Assembly (NCBI RefSeq): GCF_007859325.1
Contig: NZ_VOHK01000001.1
Span: 124,001-188,000 of the forward strand
Length of the DNA stretch: 64,000 nucleotides
Direction of reading: 5' to 3'
Source of the DNA: Luteimonas marina
GTDB taxonomy: Bacteria; Pseudomonadota; Gammaproteobacteria; Xanthomonadales; Xanthomonadaceae
The position numbers and the translations under genes were made by a program. Shown here piece after piece: positions 27,085 to 33,802 of the stretch (position 1 is the first letter of the stretch; each line of letters opens with the position of its first letter). The notes under the pieces were generated by a model. It searched no databases and was not told the DNA's origin. It saw nothing but the letters and a program-made list of their open reading frames with translations.

Positions 27085-28041
27085 ATGACGAAAGGCCTGG
27101 TGATGATCCCGTGCATGGCGCTGGCGGCGATGCTGGCGGCGTGCAGCGGCGGTGGAACCGGCGCCGCCGGCGATGCGTCGGAGGACGGCGCGAACGCGGC
27201 GCCGGCCGATCCCGCGTTCGTGGCGGAGAACGAGGCCTGGCGCGCGCAGCGCCGCGAAAGCCTGCTCCAACCCGATGGCTGGGCCAGTCTGATCGGCCTG
27301 CACTGGATCGAGCTCAACGCCCACTACGTCGGCAGCGGCGCGACCAACGGCATCCGCCTGGCCAAGGGCCCGGAGAAGATGGGCATGCTGCAGCGGCAGG
27401 GCAACAAGGTGACCCTGGCGCCGGAGAAGGACGCGGCCCTGACCGTGGACGGAGAGCCCGCGAAGGATCGCTTCGAACTGCATTCCGACCATGCGGAAGC
27501 GCCGACCGTCGTCGGTTTCGACGACGGCAAGGGCCAGCTGATGCTGATCGAGCGCGGCGGCCGCAGGGCCCTGCGCGTCAAGCACGCCGAGGCCGCGACC
27601 CTGACCGGGCTGGGGCCTCTCGACTACTGGCCGGCCGACCCGTCGTGGCGGGTCGGCGCCCGCTTCGTGCCGCATCCGCCGGGCAAGACCATTCCGATCA
27701 TGGACATCCTGAGCATGCAGGATGCGCAGCCCAACCCGGGCGTGGTCGAGTTCGAACGCGGCGGCGCGAGCTACCGGCTCGAGGCGCTGGAAGGCGAGGA
27801 TGGCGGCCTGTTCCTGATCTTCGCCGACCGCACCAGCGGGCACGACAGCTATGCCGCAGGCCGCTACCTCTACACCGACGCGCCCGCCGCCGACGGCTCG
27901 GTGGTCGTCGATTTCAACCGCGCCTACAACCCGCCCTGCGTGTTCACCGACTACGCGACCTGCCCGCTGCCGCCGCCGGAGAACCGCCTCGACCTCGCCG
28001 TGACCGCCGGCGAGAAGAAATACGTGAAGCCGGGAGCCTGA
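27085..28041 (+). CDS. DUF1684-family lipoprotein
   Basis: A 318-residue predicted lipoprotein: signal peptide with lipobox LAAC (C20). The body is a DUF1684 domain, marked by the conserved segment FNRAYNPPCVFTDYATC followed by PLPPPENRL. The family function is unknown; the Pro-Pro-Cys and Cys-Pro pattern suggests a conserved metal or disulfide site, which is inference. Periplasmic or outer-membrane location is expected. It starts 1 base after mutL, so it is co-translated with a DNA repair gene, with no obvious functional link. A repeat doublet follows. Confidence 0.88.
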   Translation: MTKGLVMIPCMALAAMLAACSGGGTGAAGDASEDGANAAPADPAFVAENEAWRAQRRESLLQPDGWASLIGLHWIELNAHYVGSGATNGIRLAKGPEKMGMLQRQGNKVTLAPEKDAALTVDGEPAKDRFELHSDHAEAPTVVGFDDGKGQLMLIERGGRRALRVKHAEAATLTGLGPLDYWPADPSWRVGARFVPHPPGKTIPIMDILSMQDAQPNPGVVEFERGGASYRLEALEGEDGGLFLIFADRTSGHDSYAAGRYLYTDAPAADGSVVVDFNRAYNPPCVFTDYATCPLPPPENRLDLAVTAGEKKYVKPGA

Positions 28042-28062
28042 CGGTATCCGGCTGCAAGCCGC

Positions 28063-28150
28063 TGTCATTCCCAGCGCAGCAAGGAATCTGCTTTTACCGC
28101 CCCTGATAGTGTTGGCAGGAAGCAGATCCTTCGCTGCGTTCGGGATGACA
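28063..28150. repeat. REP-like doublet, TGTCATTCC family (copy B2)
   Basis: Inverted arms at 28063-28091 and 28122-28150, ending AATCTGC / GCAGATC. It lies 22 bases after the DUF1684 stop and may end that transcript. Confidence 0.8.
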
Positions 28151-28244
28151 GCGGCAAGACTGAAGCTTCCGGCGACCGCCTCGTCACATCCGGGCCGGTC
28201 ATCCTGTCATGGAAACCCGTAGCCACACACCACAAGGACACACG

Positions 28245-29222
28245 ATGCGACTGCGCTGGAACATGCCCCGCTCCCTGATCCGCTCCGCGCTGGCCGTCGC
28301 GGCCCTGGTGGCGTTCGCCGGCGGCGTGCACGCCGATGCCGCGCGCGACGGCGCGCCCGTCCCGCTGCTGTGGAAGGTCTCGGACGACGACAACTCGCTG
28401 TACCTGCTGGGCTCGTTCCACCTGCTCAAGCCGGGCGACTACCCGCTGTCGCGCGACGTCGACGCCGCGTTCGCCGACGCCGAGACGCTGGTGTTCGAAA
28501 TCCCGCCGGAGGAGCTGGGCTCGCCGGCGCTGGGCATGCAGATGGGCCAGGCCGCGCTGCGCACCGACGGCACCCAGCTCGACAGCGAACTGCCGGACGA
28601 CACGAAGCAGGCGCTGGCGGCGTGGCTGCAGGCGAACGAGGCCGATCTGCAGAAGCTGCAGCTGACCCCTCAGGTCCTGCAGCTGTTCGAACCGTGGTTC
28701 GTCGCGCTGATGGTGTCCATCGTGGAGATGGGCAAGGCCGGGCTCGACCCCACGCTGGGGCTCGACGCCAACCTCGCGCAGAAGGCCAGCCAGGCCGGCA
28801 AGCCGACTTCGGGGCTGGAAACCGGGGCGGAACAGGTCGCCTTCCTCGACGGCATGGACCGGACCGAACAGCTGCAGTTCCTGCAGGAAGCGCTGAAGAG
28901 CGCCGACGAGGGCAGCGCCGAGATCGAGAAGCTGCATGCCGCATGGCGCGCGGGCGACGCCGGTCTGATGTGGGACGAGATGGCGGTGGAGATGCGCAAG
29001 CAGTTCCCCAAGCTGTACCGGCGCATCAACGTCGAGCGCAACGACGCCTGGGTGCCCAAGCTCGAGGCGAAACTGCAGGCGCCGGGGACCGACGACACCC
29101 TGGTCGTGGTCGGCGCGCTGCACCTGCTCGGCGAGGACGGCGTGGTCGAGAAGCTGCGGGCGAAGGGTTACGAGGTCGAACGCATCTGTTCGGCCTGCGC
29201 TGCCGCGGGTGCCGTGAGGTAA
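28245..29222 (+). CDS. TraB/GumN-family protein, exported
   Basis: A 325-residue protein with a signal peptide (to about A30). It has the two family motifs: GSFH at 56-59 after a hydrophobic strand, and VVVGALHLLGEDG near 297. This is the TraB/PrgY/GumN group, related to the Tiki metalloproteases, where the GxxH motifs bind metal. Proteolysis is therefore possible but unproved. The start at 28245 follows AAGGA at good spacing; an ATG at 28209 lacks a ribosome-binding site. It is a single-gene unit bounded by repeats. Confidence 0.85.
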   Translation: MRLRWNMPRSLIRSALAVAALVAFAGGVHADAARDGAPVPLLWKVSDDDNSLYLLGSFHLLKPGDYPLSRDVDAAFADAETLVFEIPPEELGSPALGMQMGQAALRTDGTQLDSELPDDTKQALAAWLQANEADLQKLQLTPQVLQLFEPWFVALMVSIVEMGKAGLDPTLGLDANLAQKASQAGKPTSGLETGAEQVAFLDGMDRTEQLQFLQEALKSADEGSAEIEKLHAAWRAGDAGLMWDEMAVEMRKQFPKLYRRINVERNDAWVPKLEAKLQAPGTDDTLVVVGALHLLGEDGVVEKLRAKGYEVERICSACAAAGAVR

Positions 29223-29237
29223 GCCCGGCATTGCCCC

Positions 29238-29322
29238 GTCAGTCCCGCGAAGGCGGGAATCCATGGACTTTGCGTTTCAAAGGCTCGACGTCCATGGATC
29301 CCCGCGTTCGCGGGGATGACGA
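29238..29322. repeat. REP-like doublet, variant of CGTCATTCC family (copy A4)
   Basis: Arms begin CGTCAGTCCCGCG and end GGGGATGACG, with CCATGGA in place of CCATTTTG at the inner ends. It lies between the converging ends of the GumN-family and RnfB-like genes. Confidence 0.75.
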
Positions 29323-29343
29323 GCGGCCGGATACGGCCCCGGA

Positions 29344-29799
29344 TCAACCGCCCGGTGCCTGCGCCGGCCCGGGTCCGGTATCGGGAGAAGGGCGCATCTC
29401 GATGCAGTCCACCGGGCAGGCGGGCACGCACAGTTCGCAGCCGGTGCACAGCGGCGCGACGACGGTGTGCATCAGCTTGCTCGCGCCGACGATGGCGTCG
29501 ACCGGGCAGGCCTGGATGCACTTGGTGCAGCCGATGCAGTCGGCCTCCACCACGATCGCCACCTGCGCGGCCTTGTGCGCGCCGCGCCCGCGGTCGTAAG
29601 GCGCCGCGGGCAGGCCGAGCAGGCGCGCGAGCGCGCGCGCGCCGGCATCCCCGCCCGGCGGGCAGCGTTCCGTGCCGGCATCGCCATGCGCCATCGCCTC
29701 GGCATAGGGCCTGCAGCCGTCGAACCCGCACTGCCCGCACTGCGTCTGCGGCAGCAGGCGGTCGAGGCGTTCGACGAGGTCGGGGCTATGGGTGTTCAT
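29344..29799 (-). CDS. RnfB-like ferredoxin, soluble form
   Basis: A 151-residue Fe-S protein matching the C-terminal part of RnfB. An Fe4 domain has C21, C24, C29 and C46. Two [4Fe-4S] motifs follow: C88, C91, C94, C98 and C118, C121, C124, C128. Canonical RnfB begins with a membrane helix, which is absent here, and no rnfA, C, D, G or E gene is in the window. It is thus a soluble electron carrier whose partner is unknown. It sits downstream of metG on the same strand, separated by a repeat doublet. Rnf genes also lie near metG in Pseudomonas, as I recall. Confidence 0.87.
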   Translation of the reverse strand: MNTHSPDLVERLDRLLPQTQCGQCGFDGCRPYAEAMAHGDAGTERCPPGGDAGARALARLLGLPAAPYDRGRGAHKAAQVAIVVEADCIGCTKCIQACPVDAIVGASKLMHTVVAPLCTGCELCVPACPVDCIEMRPSPDTGPGPAQAPGG

Positions 29800-29830
29800 G
29801 TGATCGCAGGGCGGAAGAATCCCTCGTGAT

Positions 29831-29967
29831 CGTCATTCCGGCGAAAGCCAAGCCGTCATTCCGGCGAAAGCCGGAATCCATTTTGCCGTGGCTCTTGCTT
29901 TGATTTTGGGAAGAAGCAGAAAACAACGGCAAGATCAAAATGGATTCCGGCTTTCGCCGGAATGACG
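29831..29967. repeat. REP-like doublet with extra partial arm (copy A5)
   Basis: Full arms at 29854-29885 and 29936-29967. A truncated left arm (29831-29849, CGTCATTCCGGCGAAAGCC) is placed directly before the full left arm. It ends 24 bases before the metG stop. Confidence 0.85.
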
Positions 29968-29991
29968 GTTACAGAGCCTGGAAGCCGATCT

Positions 29992-32124
29992 TCAACGAAC
30001 CGGCATGCCGGGCTGCGCACCGGCATCGACATCCAGCAGCGCCAGCGCGCCACCGTCGAAGCCGGCCGAGAGGATCATGCCCTCGCTGACGCCGAAGCGC
30101 ATCTTGCGCGGCGCGAGGTTGGCGATGAACACCACGCTGCGGCCGACCAGCATCGAAGGTTCGCCGTAGCTGGCGCGGATGCCGGAGAAGATCTGGCGCT
30201 GGCCGAGTTCGCCGGCGTCGAGCAGGAAGCGCAGCAGCTTGTCCGAACCCTCGACGAAGCCGCACTCGAGCACCTTGCCGATGCGCAGGTCGAGCTTCGC
30301 GAAATCGTCGATGGACACGTACTCACCTGCAGGAGCGGCTTCAGCCGCGAGCGCTTTCCCTTCGGTCTTTGCAACGGCCGTCGCGGTCGCGGCTGAAGCC
30401 GCTCCCACGGGCGCCTGTGCGGGGGCGGTGGCCAGGGTGTCCTTCGAGGCTTCGGTCATGGAGTCGATCTGCTTCGGGTCGATGCGGGTGAACAGCGGCG
30501 CGTAGGCGGCGAGCGTGCGTCCGGCCAGGTCGCTGCGCGCGCCCGGCCGCAGCTCGACGCCGAGATACTGTTCCACCTTCGCGGAGATCGTCGGCAGGAT
30601 CGGCTTGAGCGTGGCGGCGATGTCGGCGAACGCCTGCAGCGCGGTGGACAGCACCAGGTGCAGGTCGCCGCGGCGCGCGGGCTCCCTGGCCAGCGCCCAC
30701 GGCGCGGTGCGGGCGATGTACTCGTTGACCCGGTCGGCCGCTTCCATCGTGCCGCGGGCGACGGCGGCGAAGTTGCCCTGTTCGTACAGCGCCGGCGCCT
30801 GCGCCGCCGCCTCCAGCACCGTCGCCAGCAGCGCTTCGGACTCCGCCGCCCAGCCTTCGGACAGGCCGTCGGGCGTGCCCGCCGCCAGGGTGTTGTCGAA
30901 CTGGCCCTGCAGCAGCTTCGCGCAGCGGCTGGCGATGTTGACGAACTTGCCGACGAGGTCGCTGTTCACGCGCGCGACGAAGTCCGACAGGTTGAGGTCG
31001 AGATCGTCGACGCCGCCCGACGACTTGGTGGCGAAGTAATAGCGCAGCGCTTCGGGGTCGAGCCCGCTGTCGAGATAGGTGCGCGCCATCACGAAGGTGC
31101 CGCGCGATTTCGACATCTTGGCGCCGTCGACGGTCAGGTAGCCGTTGACGTGCAGGCGCTCGGGCATGCGCAGGCCGTTGCCGTCCAGCACCGCCGGCCA
31201 GAACAGGCCGTGGAAGTTGACGATGTCCTTGCCGATGAAGTGGCGCAGCTCGGCATGGTCGCCGGGCCTGAGCATGGCTTCGAACGCAGCCTCGTCGAAG
31301 CCGGCCTTCCTGCCGCTGCGCGCGAGCGCGAGCAGGCTGGAGAAATAGCCGATCGGCGCGTCCAGCCAGACGTAGAAGTACTTGCCCGGATGGCCCGGGA
31401 TCTCGAAGCCGAAGTAGGGCGCGTCGCGCGAGATGTCCCAGTCGCGCAGGCCGCCCTCGGCGTCGATCCACTCGCGCAGCTTGGCCTTGACGCCGGGAAT
31501 GCCGACATCGCCCTCCAGCCACGCGCGCAGCACCTCGGTGAAGTCGCCCACCCTGAAGAAGAAGTGCTCGGACGCGCGCAGCTCGGGCGTGGCGCCGGAG
31601 ACCACCGAGCGCGGGTTCTTCAGCTCGGTCGGCGAATAGGTCGCGCCGCAGACCTCGCAGTTGTCGCCGTACTGGTCCTGCGCGCCGCAGTTCGGGCAGG
31701 TGCCCTTGACGTAGCGGTCGGGCAGGAACATCGACTTGACCGGGTCGTAGAGCTGTTCGATCGAGCGGCGGTCGATATGGCCGCCGGCCTCCAGCGCCGC
31801 GTAGAAGCGCCCGGTCAGCTCGCGATTCTCGGGCGAATGGGTCGAGTGGTACCAGTCGAAGTCGACCCGGAAGTCGGCGAAGTCGCGCTCCTGGCTGGCC
31901 TGCGTGACCTTGATGAAGTCTTCCGGCGCCACCCCGGCCTTTTCCGCCGCCAGCATGATCGGTGTGCCGTGGGTGTCGTTGGCGCAGACGAAATGGACCG
32001 TGCCGCCCGCCATGCGCCGGGCGCGGACCCAGATGTCGGCCTGGATGTAGCCGACCAGGTGGCCGATGTGCAGGTGGCCGTTGCCGTAGGGCAGGGCGCT
32101 GGTGACGATGGCGGGGCGTGGCAT
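29992..32124 (-). CDS. metG: Methionyl-tRNA synthetase
   Basis: Charges tRNA-Met. The 710-residue protein has LHIGHL at 18-23, a zinc knuckle (CPNC...CEVC) near 145-163, KMSKS at 336-340, an anticodon-binding helical domain, and a C-terminal Trbp111-like dimerising tRNA-binding domain from about 601 (SIDDFAKLDLRIGKV). The linker before that domain, residues 574-598, is encoded by a palindromic repeat doublet and reads as an Ala-rich tract. All catalytic motifs are intact, so the insertion seems tolerated. Confidence 0.97.
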   Translation of the reverse strand: MPRPAIVTSALPYGNGHLHIGHLVGYIQADIWVRARRMAGGTVHFVCANDTHGTPIMLAAEKAGVAPEDFIKVTQASQERDFADFRVDFDWYHSTHSPENRELTGRFYAALEAGGHIDRRSIEQLYDPVKSMFLPDRYVKGTCPNCGAQDQYGDNCEVCGATYSPTELKNPRSVVSGATPELRASEHFFFRVGDFTEVLRAWLEGDVGIPGVKAKLREWIDAEGGLRDWDISRDAPYFGFEIPGHPGKYFYVWLDAPIGYFSSLLALARSGRKAGFDEAAFEAMLRPGDHAELRHFIGKDIVNFHGLFWPAVLDGNGLRMPERLHVNGYLTVDGAKMSKSRGTFVMARTYLDSGLDPEALRYYFATKSSGGVDDLDLNLSDFVARVNSDLVGKFVNIASRCAKLLQGQFDNTLAAGTPDGLSEGWAAESEALLATVLEAAAQAPALYEQGNFAAVARGTMEAADRVNEYIARTAPWALAREPARRGDLHLVLSTALQAFADIAATLKPILPTISAKVEQYLGVELRPGARSDLAGRTLAAYAPLFTRIDPKQIDSMTEASKDTLATAPAQAPVGAASAATATAVAKTEGKALAAEAAPAGEYVSIDDFAKLDLRIGKVLECGFVEGSDKLLRFLLDAGELGQRQIFSGIRASYGEPSMLVGRSVVFIANLAPRKMRFGVSEGMILSAGFDGGALALLDVDAGAQPGMPVR
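30332..30405. repeat. REP doublet inside metG (GGAGCGGCTTCAGCCGCGA)
   Basis: Two perfect inverted 19-base arms, 30332-30350 and 30387-30405, each itself palindromic (GCGGCT-TC-AGCCGC). The arm resembles the extragenic family at 25207 and 52251 but with G/C swapped in paired positions. It is in frame within metG and encodes residues 574-598. Confidence 0.88.
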
Positions 32125-32186
32125 TGGGCGGCTGCTTGCGGGGGCCGCGAATTATCGCATGGCCCGCCGGACCGGCCCGGAACGAG

Positions 32187-32211
32187 AAAGGCCCGGCGAT
32201 GCCGGGCCTTT
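32187..32211 (-). terminator. Terminator after DUF2147 gene
   Basis: A perfect 11-base stem (AAAGGCCCGGC / GCCGGGCCTTT) lies 24 bases beyond the minus-strand DUF2147 stop. It separates that gene from metG. Confidence 0.75.
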
Positions 32212-32234
32212 GCCGTGCGGAACGGGGCCGTGGC

Positions 32235-32669
32235 CTACTGGCGCAGCCAGACCTGCGACTTGCAGATGAAGGCGACGCAGCCCGACACCTCGAGCTTGCC
32301 GCCGCCGTCGATCAGCTTCATCTTCGACTTGTAGACCTTGCCCTCGTCGGGCTTGAGGATCGTGCCGCCGGCGTAGGCGTCGCCGTCCTTCTTCATGCCG
32401 CGGATGATCTCCATGCCGGTGATCGGCTTGTCCTTGCGGTCGTCCTTGCACTTGTCGCAGGCGGGATTGGGCTTGCTGGGATTGAGCAGTTCGACGATGC
32501 GCCCGCTGAGCGTCCCGTTCGCATTCTGCTTGATCTCGACGACCGACTTCGCCTGCCCGGTCTGGTCGTCGATGGTTTTCCAGCGGCCTTCGGCGGGGTC
32601 GGCGGCGTGGGCGGGCAGCGCGAACGCCAGCAGGGCGGTCGTGAAGACACCCGTCAGGATCTTGTGCAT
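32235..32669 (-). CDS. DUF2147-family exported protein
   Basis: A 144-residue protein with a signal peptide (cleavage after AHA at about 22) and one DUF2147 beta domain. It begins with the family's EGRWKTIDDQTGQAKSVVEI pattern. Two cysteine pairs are present: a CDKC in the middle and C...C near the end. The function of the family is unknown; members are periplasmic. The start at 32669 follows GGAGG at 9-10 bases. It is the most downstream gene of a minus-strand block ending at metG. Confidence 0.85.
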   Translation of the reverse strand: MHKILTGVFTTALLAFALPAHAADPAEGRWKTIDDQTGQAKSVVEIKQNANGTLSGRIVELLNPSKPNPACDKCKDDRKDKPITGMEIIRGMKKDGDAYAGGTILKPDEGKVYKSKMKLIDGGGKLEVSGCVAFICKSQVWLRQ

Positions 32670-32810
32670 CGGGTCATTCCTCCAAAGATGATGAAACCTC
32701 ACGAACCGGCACGTTCGCGGCCACGTGTCTTGTACAGCATCGAGATCGCCCGGGACAATGACGATCGCACGGCGTTCAGGCGGGAAACGGGCGCGTGGCC
32801 TCGTCCGGTA

Positions 32811-33602
32811 TCAGCGGGGCGGATTCTCCCCGTCGGCCGGCTGCCGCGGACCCGGTTCGGGGCTGTCCTGAGCCCCGTCGTCCGGGGGCGTAGAGGCGTC
32901 GCGAACCTGCTGCACGTCGCCAACGTGAACGCGACCGGTGCGCAGATTGGTCCAGATCGAATCCTGCCATGCCCGGTACTGCTGCGGGTCCCAGTACCTC
33001 GGATGGTAGTACTGCGTCGAATCGATCGTGCCGACGCCCGGCACGACGATCTGCACCGGGCTGGAGGTGGACCCCAGGCGGCTTCCGCTCATTTTCCTCA
33101 GCTCGCGTTGCAGGACCTGGGCCAGGCGCGGTTCCGTCACCTCGTCCGCGTATTCGGCGCGGATGCCCGGGCCTTCTCGTTCCGCGCGTGCCCGCTCGTG
33201 TTCGTCCAGCTGCTGCCAGTAGAGCTCGCGCTTCTCGACGAAGCTGGTGTAACCGCGTTCCGCCGCCAGGCTCATCCAGACCCAGGCGAGCGCGCGGTCC
33301 ACGTCCGAGCCCCATCCGATCCACAGCATTTCGCCGAGGATGGCCTGCGACGGCTTGTCGCCGTAGTAGGCCGCGCGCCTGAACGCCTGGATCGCCTTCG
33401 GATGGTCCTTCTCCGCGTAGGCGTCCAGCCCGCGCGAACGGTGGAGCAGGTCCGGATGGCCGTCCAGGAAGCCGGCGGCCACCATGAACGGGTCGATGGT
33501 CGGGTCCTGGCGCTTGGTCTTGTCGGCACCCGGCGCCGCGGCGGCCGGCAGCAGGAGCAGGAGTGCGACGAGGAGCGATGGGATCAGGCGCGTGATGTGC
33601 AT
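32811..33602 (-). CDS. Exported Sel1-repeat-like protein, unknown function
   Basis: A 263-residue protein with a strong signal peptide (MHITRLIPSLLVALLLLL). Residues 60-125 contain Sel1/TPR-like helical pairs (HPKAIQAFRRAAYYGD and DRALAWVWMSLAAERGY), which suggest a protein-protein interaction surface. The rest is charged and ends in a Pro/Asp-rich tail. I cannot name it. It lies downstream of the TonB-dependent receptor on the same strand, separated from it by a terminator. Another exported protein with similar helical features is at 48269. Confidence 0.75.
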   Translation of the reverse strand: MHITRLIPSLLVALLLLLPAAAAPGADKTKRQDPTIDPFMVAAGFLDGHPDLLHRSRGLDAYAEKDHPKAIQAFRRAAYYGDKPSQAILGEMLWIGWGSDVDRALAWVWMSLAAERGYTSFVEKRELYWQQLDEHERARAEREGPGIRAEYADEVTEPRLAQVLQRELRKMSGSRLGSTSSPVQIVVPGVGTIDSTQYYHPRYWDPQQYRAWQDSIWTNLRTGRVHVGDVQQVRDASTPPDDGAQDSPEPGPRQPADGENPPR

Positions 33603-33744
33603 GGTCGGGAATGTTCCGGGATATGGAATGGTACGGCGGCGCGCATCGCAGTCGATCAGCGCCAGGCCGGCAATACGAAGACGCGGTGCCGCGGCCGATG
33701 TGACCGGGATGCGTACCGCCGCCCGCCGTGCCCGGCGGGCGCGC

Positions 33745-33775
33745 AAAAAGGAAGCGGCGCTTGCGCGCCGCTTCC
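33745..33775 (-). terminator. Terminator of TonB-dependent receptor gene
   Basis: A perfect 11-base stem (GGAAGCGGCGC / GCGCCGCTTCC) is followed on the minus strand by TTTTTG, 28 bases past the receptor stop. Confidence 0.85.
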
Positions 33776-33802
33776 GGTCCTGCATTGCAACGATGCTCGC
33801 GA

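Noticed and set aside
29344-29799. Start of an rnfABCDGE operon
   Set aside because: The flanking genes are a GumN-family protein and metG; no other Rnf subunit is encoded nearby and the anchor helix is missing.
29831-29967. CRISPR-like cluster of repeated GTCATTCC units
   Set aside because: Units are inverted, palindromic and unevenly spaced with no spacers of constant length, and no cas genes are present.
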